DNA from: Sarcomyxa edulis
Lineage: Eukaryota > Basidiomycota > Agaricomycetes > Agaricales > Mycenaceae
DNA: 64,000 nucleotides
Direction of reading: 5' to 3'
Assembly: GCA_009761415.1 (NCBI GenBank)
Contig: QUOL01000010.1
Location: 310,001-374,000 of the forward strand
Numbering within the stretch: the first letter of the stretch is position 1; every line of letters begins with the position of its first letter. A model generated the notes under the pieces. It was given only the letters and a program-made list of their open reading frames with translations, was not told where the DNA came from and made no database searches. Position numbers and translations under genes: made by a program. Shown here one piece after another: positions 1 through 13,171 of this stretch.

Positions 1-649
1 ACGGACACGAGTCCACCGTCATGAACGCGTAATTGAAGGAGTCGGAAGCGCAGTCTTAATGGATCCTCGGCACGCAGTCCATCCGTTCGAGGAAGATGGG
101 AGGAAAACGACGATTGGTGACAGAACCGCAGGCCCGCAGCGGTGATAGGGCTGAACGCAGGGGATGGAGAGAGCAGGGTCAGCAGTAGTTTTGGGAACGC
201 TCCGGGAGAGATACTGATTCTCGAGTACCGAGCTGATTATCGCTACTCGTTCGTTGATTTTCTGTACCTGCTCGTTGATAGATCGCACGAATTGGAATAT
301 CAACGATCTGCCACGATATCGATATCGATACGTGAGTGGGTGGTTGTCATCTGCCCAGCTGAGATTGGATGGATATACCGAGGAATGACCATGCTGGGTG
401 ATAACGGAAGTAGAAAGCCAAAAAAAGAGCCGAGTCGGATTTTTGACTCGAACAACGACAACGACCTTCCCGGATCTCAGAATTCATGGACATCCTCTCC
501 TAGACACCAACCACCATCTACCCACCTAGAGCGTATCAGCTACTAGCCAGTGCCACTCAGAGTACCAGCCTAGAGTACCAGTGATAGTACCAGGATACCA
601 GCTACCAGCTACTAGCTGCAGTGATAGCTGCAGTTGCAGTGGTACCGGG
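1..649. other. Upstream region of the kinase gene, no gene recognised
   Basis: No open frame here looks like a conserved protein. Positions about 545-625 hold a run of degenerate short repeats built on the word GTACCAG/ATACCAG/CTACCAG, directly before the kinase start. A short ATATCGATATCGATA stretch lies near 315-330. The region probably contains the kinase promoter and 5' UTR. No TATA box stands out. Confidence 0.4.
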
Positions 650-3600
650 ATGCTCGCCCATCTTTTGCACCCACACCCACACAGACCCCACCTCGACCCC
701 CCCATCGACGTCTCATCTCTCTCCTCAGTCCCCTCCCCATCCGCATCCCCAGACCCATACTCCCCATCAAGCACCTCATCAAAAACACACGCATTCTTCT
801 CTTCCCCATTCTCAACCCGTCCACCCTCACCTTCACCCAGTCCACCACCTTCTCTATCGCTCTCACCATCACGTACCGCCGATTTCTTCGGTTCACCTCC
901 TCGTACCAGTAATGGTGGCACCCACCCACACCCACACCTCACACGCCGGGCGTTCCCATCCCGCTACGCCATCCCATCCTCACCCTCCCCACCCCCATCA
1001 CTAGGCCTAAGCCTAGGTCTAACATCACCCCAAAAACGTGATTTCCTATTCCTCGACCTCGACAGACCGGCTCTAACGCTCCCGCCAAGTCCCAGTCCCA
1101 CCAACGCATCGTACACGTCGGCGTCTACTGCCAGTACCGAACTTACCAGCCCCGACGCTGATATTGATGGGAGTGGTATTGGTATTGGTAGTCCGGTAGA
1201 CGCTACACCGCGTCCACTCAGCCTCGAACCTTCTTTTTCGGTCGCTGCTGCACTTGATAAAGATGGTCATAAGTTTGTAGATACAGATACCGATACAGAT
1301 GCGGAAGATGTGTTGTTAGGTCCTGGGTCTGTTATCTCTCATACGCATCATCATCATAGCACTACCACCTCTGCCTCTACCTCTGCCACTACCTCCACCT
1401 CCACCTCTACCCCACCCGCACCACCACCACCACCACCACCAACCACAACCGTAACCCTAAAACTCATCTCCCCCCTAGGCGTAGGCGCATTCTCGAACGT
1501 ATGGCTCGCTCAGGATCTCTCCGACACCCCCCTCTCTCTCCCTCCTCCTCCGGCTCTGAGGCGGAGTCGGACTGGGTCGAGGAGGAGTCGGGCTGGGACT
1601 GGGGATGGGAGGAGTCGTGCCGGTACGGGAACTGGTACGGGTACAGAGAAAGGAGCAGGAGGAAGAAGTCGCGCCGGATCCAAAGTCAGCAGGACAGGAT
1701 CTACCAAGAGCCTCCACACCCACACCCACACCGGTGCTCATTCCGGTTCTCATTCCGGTTCTCATTCGGGAACAAACACCCCAGGTCGACACTCAAAACC
1801 CAAACCCACTACCCTCGACCTCACTCCCAATGCCCATCCCAATGCCTATCCCAATGCCCATCCCAACCCCAATGCCCATTCCAACCCAACTACCAGTCAC
1901 GATATCAAAAACCTGAGCAGGAACTCGAGTTTTAAATCGACATACAGCGGTGTGAGCGTGGATGGTGTTAAGCCGATCGTTAGCGGTATCGGTGTTATGA
2001 ACGGGTGGGGTATCCCGAGTGCCAGTACCGAGGCCGAATCGAAGAACACTGAAGACAGAGCGGAAGGAGAGGTAGGAAGAACGGAAGGAGAGGGAGAGAC
2101 ACAAACACCCACAGGCTTGGTAGCAGTCAAAATGACACCACGCCGGCCTCGTACTGGGACGGGTGGGACGGGTGGGACGGGCGGATGGAGGGAGAGGGAG
2201 AGGGAGAGGAGGGAGAGAGATCGGACGAGGGTTAGTTTCGTTAGGGAGGTTGAGGTTTTGAAGGTGTGTATCTTTCTATTCAGATGTCCTGTGCTCTCTT
2301 CCTTTTTAAACTATTAAACCGAATTCAACGCTAACCACTCCCCTCTCCCTCCCCACCCCTCCCCCCCTCCCACAAACAGCACATATCCCACCCAAACATA
2401 ACCCCCCTCCTAACCCACCTCTCCACACCAACGCACCACATCCTCGTCTTGCCATACCTCCCAGGTGGGGATCTCTTGGGTCTGGTTAATGGGGATGGGT
2501 ATGCTGCTTTAGGTGCGTGTTTGTATTGTGTTTCTGTGTGTGGCGTGTTGATTTTGATTTTGACGCTGACTTTGACTATGACTCTGATTTTTTACTATAC
2601 CTCTGACTCTGACCTCGCCTCTATTATACGTTATACGCCTCTACTCTGACACCCCTCGTCCATCGCCCTCGCCCTTGTACGCCACAGACGAACGTACAGT
2701 CCTCCAAATCTGGTCTGAACTGTGTAAAGCCGTAGGCTGGATGCATGGTGTTGGGCTCGTTCATAGGGATGTTAAATTGGAGAGTGAGTGCTTTTTTTTG
2801 TTTTGTTAGTGTTTCGTTCGTTTTGTTTTGTGTTTGTTTCGTGTTTTTGTTGCGGTGGACGCGTTTGTTGTTTGATAGTCGGGTTTTCTGACTGTTTTCA
2901 TTATTCATTCATTCATACATACATACATCGCGTCGCGTCGCGTCGTATCACTCACACCGACTGTAATTGTATCTGACCTCCCACTCTCATCCAGATATCC
3001 TACTAACAACGTCCATATTCTCATCATACCACCCATCCCTCCCTCCTTCATCATACCACCTCCCACACCCCCTCCCCACCCCCCTAATAAAACTAACCGA
3101 CTTTGGCCTCTCCCGCTTCATCGACCCAGCCACACCCCTCCTCTCCACGCGCTGCGGCAGCGAAGCCTACGCCGCACCCGAATTAGTGATGAGTGGGAGG
3201 AAGTACGATGCGCGTGAGACGGATGCGTGGGCTTGTGGAGTCGTGCTCTATGCGCTTGTGGGGAGGAGGTTGCCTTTTGGGGAGGGTGCGGGGGTTGGGG
3301 GGTTTGGGGGAGGTGTGGGTTTTGGTGGGAGGATTGCGGGGGAAGGTGGGAGGGTGGAGGGTGTGGAAGGACGGGATCGAGAACGAGAACGTGAACGTGA
3401 AAGAGCACGAGCACGAGCGAAGTCCATGGAAGAAAGGGGAGGAGAGGAAAGTGAAGGTGAGAGGAGACATTGGTTGATGATGATTGCCAAGGGGGAGTAT
3501 GAGTGGCCTCCTCTCCCTCCTCTACCCGATACGTCCTCCGAGTCTACCGTCACTAGCAATGGAGTGGTAGGCAACGGAAATGGAACTGGAGAAGAACTGA

Positions 3601-3986
3601 AAGGGAACTTTTTGGTTCTGAGTACAGGTGCGCGGAGGATCGTAGGTCGATTACTCGTGAGGGACCCTGCGAAGCGCGCGAAGATTGCGGAGTTGTGGGA
3701 TGATGAGTGGATGATGGGGAATGGGTTTTGGAGTAGTGCCAGGAGTGGTGGGGAGAATGCGAATGCTGGCGATGCCAATGGGGAGGGGGATGCGGATGGA
3801 GAATTTGAGTGGGATGAGGATGAGGATATGGAGGGGGAGGGGGATGGGGAGGGGGAGGGGAGTGGGGATGAGTATGGGGATGGTGTGTATGAGGATGGAG
3901 AGGGAGATGAGGAGGATGAGGATGGAGAGGGACGCATCGTGGATCGGGAAGGTATCGATCGTATTGCGCATCAGGAGGTTGTTTAA
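650..3986 (+). CDS. Serine/threonine protein kinase with a large disordered insertion
   Basis: Proposed exons are 650-2263, 2380-2512, 2688-2783 and 2995-3986, which sum to 2835 nt (944 aa) in frame. The start at 650 is the first ATG; the frame upstream begins only with GTG. Kinase signatures appear in order: a glycine-rich loop (LGVGAFSNVWLA, about residues 278-289), the lysine motif VAVK (about 487), HRDVKLEN (split by intron 3), DFG and an APE-type motif, then a D-x-W-x-x-G segment. The roughly 200 residues between the glycine loop and VAVK are low-complexity, with repeated RSRAGTG and His-Thr/Gly-Ser runs. A second insertion, rich in Gly/Arg/Glu, follows the LPFGE segment. The C-terminus is a Glu/Asp/Gly-rich acidic tail. 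The N-terminal 270 residues are Ser/Pro/His-rich and look disordered. The kinase core resembles CAMK-like fungal kinases, but the subfamily and substrate cannot be named from sequence alone. Confidence 0.85.
2784..2994 (+). repeat. Kinase intron 3 with stacked microsatellites
   Basis: This 211 bp intron splits the Asn codon of the HRDVKLEN catalytic motif. It is T/G-rich at the 5' end. It then has CATT units followed by ACAT units (about 2905-2930) and four CGCGT/CGTCG-type units (about 2928-2945). The flanking GT and AG restore the catalytic loop exactly, so the splice sites are well supported. Confidence 0.7.
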
Positions 3987-5015
3987 TTGTCGACGCGACC
4001 AACTTCTCATCGTGCTGTTCCTTCACGCTAATTCAACCTCGAATCCAGCCCCAGTCGCGAAATCTACATCCATCCCGGCGGTTACTCCACCTCTCGCTCA
4101 CTCGTACAGAAAATCGTCAACTCGACATCCCTCTCAATCGATCACCAATCCGTTCTTTTCTTGCTATTCGTTTTGTTTCGTCTTCCTTTGCCCGGCCGCC
4201 TCGTCTTCGTTATTGTCCTATCCGCTTTTCTCGCAGCAACCCATACACGCTCGTCCGTACGCGTCTACAATCAAAAGCTACGCGTTTTCACTATCATTAT
4301 TATCGACAACGTTGCTTGCTAGCCAACAACCAAGCCATAAAACAAAACAAAACATAAAATCACTTCCATAAAAATTCGTTGCTTCCGTCCTTTTTTTTTC
4401 CACTCTGTGTGTGTGTGTGCCAATATCTCTATTCGTATTCCGTATTCCGTACTTTGCCCTACCTACATATTTATTCCTCCCCTACATCGTCCGTCGTCCG
4501 TCGTCTATCGTTCATCGTTATGTGAGTCTCGTTCCATTCCATTCCGGCCATCCATGACAAGAATAGCTTCCTATCTTACAACGCATGCATGCATACCTTC
4601 ACATTAGATATTCGTTCATTCTCTCTGTCTCTGTCTATACATCTTTTCTTCCTTCTCCACTTCTTATCATCTTGGTCGCCTGGGCAGAAATCGTTGGTTC
4701 CTCATCTGCATTTTGTTGTTACTTCGTCTATACTATCACTATACTACCTTTTGTAAAAAAAAATCACCTCCTACAAAAAATTGTACCTTTGCTAGAGCTT
4801 CTTTCTTTCGTTATATAATGTTTCGTCTGTACATTCGAGCTTTGTGATCTCGTAACTAGTGGTCTTTCTAATATATGTTTTTGCGACCGAATTTCTCTTG
4901 AGAGGGGAGGTGCAAGTGATGGGTGTGGTATTTTGGTATAAGTACAACATGAAAAATATCTGGACAATCTTCTTACAACACCCCGGACAAGAGAGAGCGA
5001 ACAATCTGAGGAGAA
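3987..5015. other. Convergent intergenic region
   Basis: This 1.03 kb lies between the 3' ends of the kinase (+) and the beta-glucosidase (-). It is pyrimidine-rich on the + strand, has a short (GT)n tract near 4405-4420, and shows no conserved frame. It should hold both 3' UTRs and terminators. Nothing else is recognised. Confidence 0.5.
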
Positions 5016-8000
5016 TCATAAACCATTCCACTCAAACCCTTCTTCGATGACAAACCTCCCCACCAACGGCAACACCTCAGAACTCTCCCCAAGCCGGACT
5101 ACATACTCCCCACGTTCCACGACCCAGCACCCAAATCCAAACCTCTTATCCCAATACGACACCGCGTACTTGTCCAATCGCAGTTCCACCCGCTCTGATT
5201 TACCCGGCTGCAGGTCCCTCACTTTGGCGAAGGACTTGAGCTGGAGTGGCGGATGCGTCAGGGAGGATGTGGCGATAGGTAGCGTGGTGTATAGCTGTAC
5301 AACATGCGAGCCCGGGAGGGAGCCGGTGTTGGTGATGAGGACGGAGGCTGTCAGGTTGAATTCGCGGCTGCCGTCTTCCAAGGTCAGGACGTGTGGCGCA
5401 CTGAGTTGGAGGTCGGTGGTGCTGAAGGTGGTCTGTGCAACGTCACGGGAGGTTTAGTCAAAGATCGATATGAGCATGAATAGGCCAGAACATACATAAG
5501 AAAGGCCGTGACCAAAGGCGAATGCGGTAGGTATGCCACGGTGGATGTAGTGTTTGTATCCCTGGTTGTAAATGTACCTATAATTAGTTCGACTTCTTTC
5601 TATTTTCCTTGTGTAGGACTGACCACATAGAGATCCTCGGCATATCGCACCTGGGAATACATATCCGTCAATTGATTCAAGAGAAGAAACAGAATCGCAA
5701 CCGCACCTCTCCATTCTCCGAATGGAAGTGTCCGTAAGACGGCAAGTCCTCGATGCGTTTAGGGAACGATAGAGAAAGCTTCCCGCTGGGATTCGTCTTT
5801 CCGAATAGGACATCTGCGATAGCATCCCCCGTAGCATTGCCTAGATACCATGCATGGACGATGCTAGGAACAGAATCCATCCAGGGCATGGTGATAGAAG
5901 AGCCCTGGTGGTAGGTTAATAACTAAGTCGTTTGAGGGATCAAGGTAGGAATACTCAACGGCTTGCGTGACGACGATCGTATTTGCATTGACGGCTGCAA
6001 TATTCTCAATCAATTCGTCAGTGCGACCTGGAAGTGCTAGAGTGGTCCGGTCATATCCTACCAGTGGAAAAAGAAATGAACAACGGTTAGAAAATATATA
6101 AGAAGAAGATACAAACCTTCAGTCTCCCAGTCAGCGTTCAATCCCACTACAGCGATGACAACATCTGCATCCTTGGCGATAGACACGGCTTTGGCCATGA
6201 GCTCGTCCGGATCCTCGACCTCTGCACCGCCGAGGCGCACGCCGGGGTTGCTGTCCATGACCGCTTCGTCCTCGTCACCGTCAGCCGGGCCTCGAACGTT
6301 ACAGAACTCGACGTAGATCTCGTGTTTGGTGTTTGCCTTGATTGGGAAGACGCCCTTCTCCTCTACCGTGCCTGTCCCGAAGAAACTGTCAGAACGACGT
6401 TGACGCGTCCAATTATCGATCACGAGGTTGCCATCGACGTATAGCTAATCATTCAGGACAAAGTCAGACTGTCAGACGTTCTGAAAATCAAGAAAAGGAA
6501 TCTCGCCTTCGCTCTGCCTGATACGGTGAGACCAAACTCAAAATTGCAGTCGTAGGGACGAGGTTTGAGGTACCCTCGGAGCTTCATGGTCCATTTACGG
6601 GTGATATTTCTAGGCGTAGATGTACTGATGAATATCCTGGTTTCGTCGATGACTCTGGTAGCGATAGGTTCGTCCAGCACGGTCATGCTATTGTCTTCGG
6701 TATGGCTATGCCAAGTGCCAATCCATCCTCGCTCTCCTGCCTCTGTTAACAGTTCGTAATCCAAAGAGGGCAAGGTCATGTAGGCTGGAAAGAGACATCA
6801 GTCTTGGTGCACGTTGAGCTTGACCGCAACGAATTACCTCGAGCTCCCTCGCTATAAGCCACTTCGACGTTTTCTGCAGACGACAATGCACTGACGATCC
6901 CGTCATACGGAGATATGAAATACGAGGCTTTGAGAGCGGCAGATCCACCGCCAGATAGGACGATAGCCTTGGCATTTCCTCCTACAATTGCGATCTTCTT
7001 CAAGTTCTGTGGCTTCAAAGGAAGAAGACCTCCTTCATTTTTGAGAAGGACAATGGATTCAGCGGCGACTCGCCGCATCAAAGCCTTGTCGTCGTCACTT
7101 TCCACCGTTCGTTCTTCACCGTCACCATCTAGGATCTTTTATTGCGTATAAAACTTCAGTAGGTTCAACGAGAAAAATTGAGACAGACCTCTGGGGCGCC
7201 TTGAGCACATTTCTGTACGAGTTCAAGGACTTTGGTGGCACGTTGTTTGACGGTACGCAATGTAAGTTTTCTGGAGCCAATTGACCTGTTGACGAGATCG
7301 AGGCTTCTCCACTTGTTTGTACCCGGCATTTCAAGGTCCAGACCGGCGTTGATGCTCAAGTCTATACTGTAGATACCAAACCTAGTACAAAATCCTGGAG
7401 ATCAAGTTTGCCGTTGGTTTGCAATTAGATAAGCGAAATCGTACCAGTCACTCATGAGCTGAACGATAATTAGTAATTATGCACGTCAAATGAATTGCGT
7501 TCTTACCATGCCACTAAATTTCCACTCATCTCGAAGGATGGACTGGAGTATCAATGGATTCTCAGATACGTGAGTACCGTTCACACGATTGTAACTAACC
7601 GCCAGGTAAGCCTCGGGTGTGTCGGAAATCAGAGTATAAACAGAATGAAACTCACGATGTCATGATAGACCAAGGTTTGGCATACTTCTGAGCCAGCATA
7701 AAAGGCATGAGATATATCTCGCGTAAAGCCCTGTCGCTAAGGACACTATCATAAGCCATTCGGTCATTTTCCTTGTCGTTGCATCTGTCCGACCAAACCG
7801 AGCGTTAATTTTGGCAAGAAAGTCGTGCTCATGTGCTTACACAAAATGTTTTATTGCAGTACCAATTCCTCCTTTTTGCACCCCATTGACGTACGATGCA
7901 GATATCATTCCAGAAAGGTAAGGGTCTTCTGAGAAACTCTCAAAACTCTGATACCATAGGTTAGCCTCGTTCTATTTCTCGATTGAAAAAAGAAGGTCCT

Positions 8001-8593
8001 TACCCTTCCACCTAGAGGGTTCTGCGAAAAAGGTGAAGAAAAATTAGTCTTAAAAACGTTCAATACATGTTTCAGTCACTCGTACCCGCTGGATGTTACA
8101 AGTCGGACCCAGAAGAACGGATGCAGCACGAAGCTTAGCTTCCGGTGCCAACAACTTCAACCCAACTTCTTCGACAAGTTGGGTATCCCAAGTAGCACCG
8201 AGCGCAGTAGACGACTGTTTCAACAGCTGGTCAGCAATAATCTACAGCTGTCTGAGCTCTCAAACGTACAGGTAAACATTTTGCGGGAGTTCCCATAAAG
8301 AAATGGTTGCCTCTGACGCCTGGCAAGAATACCATTCATTCAATTAAACTGGCCCAGGTCCACGTCCGCAAAGACGTACCGTTCGGTCCATCGCTGACCT
8401 ACAGATAGTCAATTAAAAAGAACTTATTTCGAAAGATATGAAGCAAACACACCTTGATAGCTGGAACGCCCAATCTTGGCACCGGATGCGTGTGCCAAAA
8501 CCCGACGCCAGCGATCAACGAGATGGCTTCATCTGTAGTGAGTTTCTCAGCAACCTGCGCAATGTTAGCTTTGGCAAAATCGGAGGGTGGCAT
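5016..8593 (-). CDS. Intracellular GH3 beta-glucosidase with PA14 domain
   Basis: The gene reads from ATG at 8593 to TGA at 5016 through more than a dozen short introns. The N-terminus (MPPSDFAKANIAQVAEKLT) has no signal peptide, so the enzyme is probably cytosolic. The order is: GH3 N-terminal barrel with substrate-loop motifs GPNGVRGNHFF and ESFSEDPYLSG; a KHFVCND segment; the catalytic nucleophile Asp in MSDW (7445-7458); the GH3 C-terminal domain beginning near LLKNEGGLLPL; an inserted PA14 domain (about 6060-6780, ending near NVRGPADGDEDEA); the rest of the C-terminal domain; and a fibronectin III-like domain at the end (5016-5381). This layout matches Kluyveromyces-type fungal beta-glucosidases that release glucose from the non-reducing ends of beta-glucosides. 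Two exons are tiny: 18 nt at 8004-8021 (NPLGGR) and 14 nt at 7445-7458 (the nucleophile). No frameshift was seen. Confidence 0.92.
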
Positions 8594-9925
8594 GTCGACG
8601 ATATCACTGTCAGTAGTAGAAAATTCGAATAAAATGCGGGGAAATTGGTGGGGCTCTGTAGTTTGAAATGGAGTGGAGTCTTATAAGCTTTTCGAGGAGC
8701 CTAGATAGGGAAAAGTACAATGAATATATTAGCTGTATAAGAAGGGACATAGTAGTTCTGAGTAAAAGCCTGACACGGAGAAATGAGCATGCGCGTGGGT
8801 CCGAGAGTTGCCATTTACCCGATGATGTTCCGCCGTGGTTGCTCTCCTCTCTCCAGTGCTATTTTTCTCCACCTGACCTTGCCCGTATCTACCCCTTCCA
8901 GTCACCTGCAATTCCATGGACATAACCATCCCCATATTTGCACAGGCGAATAGCAGCTGGATCTTGATGGAACAGCTGGGAAGTGGGTGTCGAACTTCGG
9001 TACGAAGCAAGAAATCAAGTAGTCTCTTTGTAACGGTAAACGGGCATCTTAATAACCCAGGAAGACGCGGTCTCACAACCTTTTCCCTGATGAGGCAGAC
9101 GACTCCCTCGCGGTCGGGAATACTTTGACACATAACGGCGCGTCGAGTTCTACCTGGACGATAAGCACGAAGACCATATATCTCTTCTCGCTTGGAAACG
9201 TACCACAATGCAGGCTCCAAATCTTTCAGAAATATCCCGCGGTAGCTTATCCGCACTACTGGCAAAGCGTATAGAGTCGTTGTCAGTCTATTTGAACCTC
9301 TTCCATCTAGATTAACCCATACCAGAGGTTCCCGTCAAAAACGCGTGTCGGAATAAGCACCCTTCATGTGCTACTTCTGCTGGACGCGTCCTGCGGAGCA
9401 GAGCAACCGAGGAATTCGACAAGCCTTCCGGCAAGAACGTGTCTGGTCGATGACGTCCCCTTCACTAGGTAGAAGAAGATGCATAGCTTGCAACGACTCC
9501 TTTACGCCATATCTTCACGCGTTCATCATGGCTGTTCTACAGAAAAAGGTCAGAAGGATGGGTTCTCTTCCCTATCACTGTTTTCTGGATCAAGATGCGC
9601 CGGACTCCATGAAGCCCGAATGCTGTTCTAGGAAAGAATTTCTCTGTCGAAACAGCCATTCTGTCTATGCCTTCCGTCTACGTTGCATCTACGTGTCGTT
9701 CAATGCAGGAAAGATACATCACTGTTATAGTTATAGTATTACAACAATTGTATGTATGTATAGGATTGTCCACCGCGAAGCTTTGAGGTTTGAGGACTTC
9801 ATGTGACAGTGAAATGAGTGGTAGCACTGGAGAATACTATAAGGACTAGTCTCGAATAGTTCATCGAGGCCTATGAGGGCAAAGCCTCCGCGCTGCTAGG
9901 ATGGTTATGCATCCATACTGTCGCT
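8594..9925. other. Intergenic region upstream of the GH3 gene
   Basis: This 1.3 kb lies between the GH3 start and the CCDC124 stop. Open frames occur on both strands (for example 8729-9265 minus and 9366-9806 plus), but neither shows a recognisable domain, splice structure or convincing composition. Part is probably the GH3 promoter and the CCDC124 3' UTR. Confidence 0.45.
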
Positions 9926-10987
9926 TTAGGCAGACTTCTCGCGCAGCCTCTCCTCTGTGATGGCCTTCTTGGCCTTGAGAGCACCGACCTTGTCCTCCTT
10001 TGAGGCGTCGTATGCGATGGTGGTCTGGTTAAAGCTAGTATGAGAGAAAGGATATCAGTGCAAGGTTACCATGTCAAATGCAAGATATCACGTACGGATT
10101 CTCCGGCGACTTTTGGAACTGCTTGAACAGCAAATCCTAGAGATGGCGATGGTACTGGATTAGTCACAGCTCACAAGCTCTAGGACAATATACCTACCTT
10201 GTATTGCTGTAGGCGCAGACCGGGATGCTGCAAGAGATTAGAAGTTGTAAGAACTGAACGAGGCAAGATTGAGAAGCGCATGACATACCTCTGACCTAAC
10301 AATCGGGAGCTCTCGCTCTTGATATGCTTCAAAGGCACCCTGAGGACGGAAAGCACCTTGATCAGAATAGATAGCAATGAGATGTGACACAAAAAACTCA
10401 CCTTGAAACGTCGCTGGACAAAATAAGAGAAAGCGTTAGTCACCACATAGAGAGTAAAATCTTGGAGATCGCACCTCAGGATGCCTCTCAATTCCCGCAG
10501 CCTGCTGTCCGACGCTGGCTTTATCCATCTTAGCCGTAACGACCTCGAGGAGATCCAACGCATTATCGATACCAGTGGCCGCATAGCTCTCAACCTCCTC
10601 TGGATCACGGTACTCTGGTGCCTTCGCTGAAGGCTCACCAGCAGCAGCACCGGATAGCCCACCACCCGCAGCGATGGCTCCAGGTCCAGCCGGCTTGACC
10701 TCCTTGACAGCTTTCTTCGCGGCTTTGGGCGCAACCTTCACTTTGGCAGGCGCATTGGCCTCTTCCTCTGCCAACAGTCTCGCGTTCTCCGCCTTCCGTG
10801 CCAGTTCTGCCTTTCTCCTCTCCTCTTTCTCTTCCTTACTTGCTTTGCCCTTGGCAGAATCGTCTTTCCACTTCTCAGCCTCCTTCTGCTCTTGAGCTGC
10901 AGATGCCTGATCTTTTTTCTTGGCTTCGTTCTCGGCTTTTTTGGCACGGCCGCCTTCCTTCTTTGCGTTGCCTCCTTTCGGTGCCAT
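9926..10987 (-). CDS. CCDC124/Lso2-type ribosome-associated factor
   Basis: Six exons read 10475-10987, 10402-10413, 10289-10339, 10198-10227, 10096-10136 and 9926-10034, summing to 756 nt (251 aa) in frame. The start is the ATG of MAPKGGNAKKEGG at 10987; an upstream in-frame start is less likely. Residues about 5-75 are a highly charged Lys/Glu/Ala coiled coil. The C-terminal part (RRFKGAFEAYQERELPIVR, HPGLRLQQYK, KSPENPFNQ) is the conserved CCDC124 signature. Homologues bind the ribosomal A site and intersubunit region, protect inactive ribosomes and aid recovery from starvation. The second exon is only 12 nt and encodes RRFK. RAE1 ends 210 bp upstream on the same strand. Confidence 0.9.
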
Positions 10988-11197
10988 GTTGGATGTACAA
11001 GGATGGAATGAGGATGTGATGGAAAGCAGGAGGCAAGCAGGAGGTCGAAGGCAGTTTATGTGATGGTCGCTTATCAGATCAGATTGGTACAGCAAATCTA
11101 ATCTCTTGATCGGGACTCACGTGGCCGACGACTTAAAGTCTCAAACTCGGATATACAGTAAAAATAAAATTGCCGGGTATACTACGCACAGGTAAAC

Positions 11198-12737
11198 TAC
11201 CGTTTGGGTGGTCTCTTCTTGACCTCGTCTTCCTTGCACGCATGCAACATCAACTTGTTTGGATGTCCAGGCGTCATTCCAGAGTGCCCTTTGGACCAAT
11301 CGTAAGATACGGCGTAGGCGAAGATGCTGCCGTTGCGGTTGAAAGTCGTGGCAGCTATCGGGCCAGGTGCGGTTTCGAGGGCTGGAGGAAGAGGTCAAGG
11401 CTTTGATATCATTCTACAAGGCTATGACTCACTCTTTAGGCGGGTGCGCGCATCTTTGTCCCAGAAGTGGATAGTTCCATCCGAACCTGAGACGTCAGAA
11501 ATTACTCTCATGTTATAGATACAAAAGGCTGCAAGAAAGACGCACCACACGTAGAAAATGTCCCGTGTATGGGATGGAACGATATGTCGTTGACTGCGTA
11601 CACGAGAGCTTGATCTTTAGTGTTTGGTGCAGTATCGCGTCGATGACATTTGAAAGAAAAGTTGTTTCTGCCAAAGGAAACGAGATTAAAGACCGGTGTA
11701 TCGGAGAGCTAGAAAGAGCACCACTCACGCGGAATCCTTCTCATCTACGTATCTGAGAAAACATATGTTAGTGTCATGATGTCTAGATTCGACAGGGCTC
11801 TTACTGGATGGCCACACGTCCTTCGACACTGCCCACTGCGAATCCACTGTTAGCAGCAGCCGTAAAACATGACACGACGCGTGTCTGCCACTTCAAAGGC
11901 GATGAAATTGTCTAAAGTGCCACACATGTCAATTTGAGCGGACCAGATGGAAGTGATAAGTGACCACTCACTTTGTACGCAGTATTGGGGTTAGTAAGAT
12001 TGAAGATCTGGATATGGCGCTCAGCCGTTCCTACGACCATAAGTGGGTATTGCACATCGAAAGTGTAGCATCGTTCTGGCAGCTGCACAGTGCCCACGGG
12101 GGATGGAGACCGAAGATCCCAGTACTAAACGTGAAACCGCGTTCAAATCAAGGAGAACATATCATCCACTTGAATACTTACCTTGATAGTCTTATCCCAA
12201 CTTCCTGTAGCTAGAATCCCTTGATTGCCAGGGGTATCGATCCATTTGATGACTTTGATAGGCGCATCATGTTGCGCTACTTGGGTCGTTTGGCCTGTTG
12301 TGATATCGAACATACGTCCCGCGTTATCGCATCCACCAGAGAACACTTTATTTCCTTCCTGTAGGGACATTTAGACGCGCCTTGTAATATCGTCGAAGTG
12401 GCAGAATCCCGGGGGCGCACCTTGTTCCAACAAACGCTCAATACAGGCCCCTGGTGGGCATACATAGCTTTTCCCTGTGTTTGCCCATTAGCCCCTACCT
12501 CGTAGAGACGAACCTGAAGGCAGAAACACGTCGTTAGTTGGGCATTGGAGTCTACCAGGAACTTGGGCGGCGACGCACATTGTTATCCCAGCTTCCTACT
12601 GCAAGATAATCCGCTACAGAAGAGAAGGCAAGCGATGAAATGGAGTCGGTAGGTGGATCTGTGACCTCGATATCTTTTTCAGCTGTAGCTGATGCGTTCA
12701 AGTTAGTGGTGGATGTTGCCGAGTTGAAAAACGACAT
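11198..12737 (-). CDS. RAE1: mRNA export factor RAE1/Gle2 (WD40)
   Basis: The gene starts at ATG 12737 (MSFFNSATSTTNLNAS) and ends at TAG 11198 with the basic tail KKRPPKR. Exons that I could place are 12579-12737, 12421-12513, 12182-12358, 11972-12124, 11805-11911 and a 24 nt exon at 11729-11752; more lie downstream. It contains WD40 blades typical of RAE1, such as LAVGSWDNNVRLYEV, VFSGGCDNAGRMFDI, LATGSWDKTIKYWDL and FSTCGSDGTIHFWDKD, followed by FAYAVSYDWSKGH. RAE1 binds Nup98-type GLFG nucleoporins and supports mRNA export and spindle function at the nuclear pore. The length of about 350 residues fits the family. Its start is divergent from the DUF6699 gene at 13172 across 434 bp. Confidence 0.94.
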
Positions 12738-13171
12738 GGTGGCCCGAGTTTTCCGCTAGAGGAGGTGCGAAATTTGCGAGACAAGATTGAGAAAATTTGG
12801 GGTAGATTGTTGTAGCACAAAGTAAAAGATGAATCCAAGATAGAAAAGAGAGCGCTAGATTGTGTGGACGTCTAGACAAGAGGCGGTACTTTTGATGTTG
12901 TGTGACTGGGGGGTAAGTCAACGACTCGGAAACGGGCGCTTGTCCTTGTCCGGAACTGTCACAACGATGGCCATATCTATCCACCGGCGTCAATCTCCTC
13001 GAGGCTCACTCGAAACTACACCCAACCACGAACATCACACGAGCACCAGAGGAATACGTGTACCTCTACGCGTCCTTCTTTTCAATTTTGGCTTCAAGTT
13101 GAAGTCTTACTTGGAGCTGCACACACCTCAATCACAAATCTGAAGGGACTGTCTCCATCAGGGTACTTATT

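Noticed and set aside
19..546. Overlapping open frames at the left edge
   Set aside because: No domain, no splice context and different frames on both strands; treated as chance frames.
581..649. Upstream start of the kinase at 581
   Set aside because: The first codon there is GTG; the first ATG in frame is at 650.
8729..9806. Frames 8729-9265 (-) and 9366-9806 (+)
   Set aside because: No recognisable family or splice signals; they overlap a likely promoter region.
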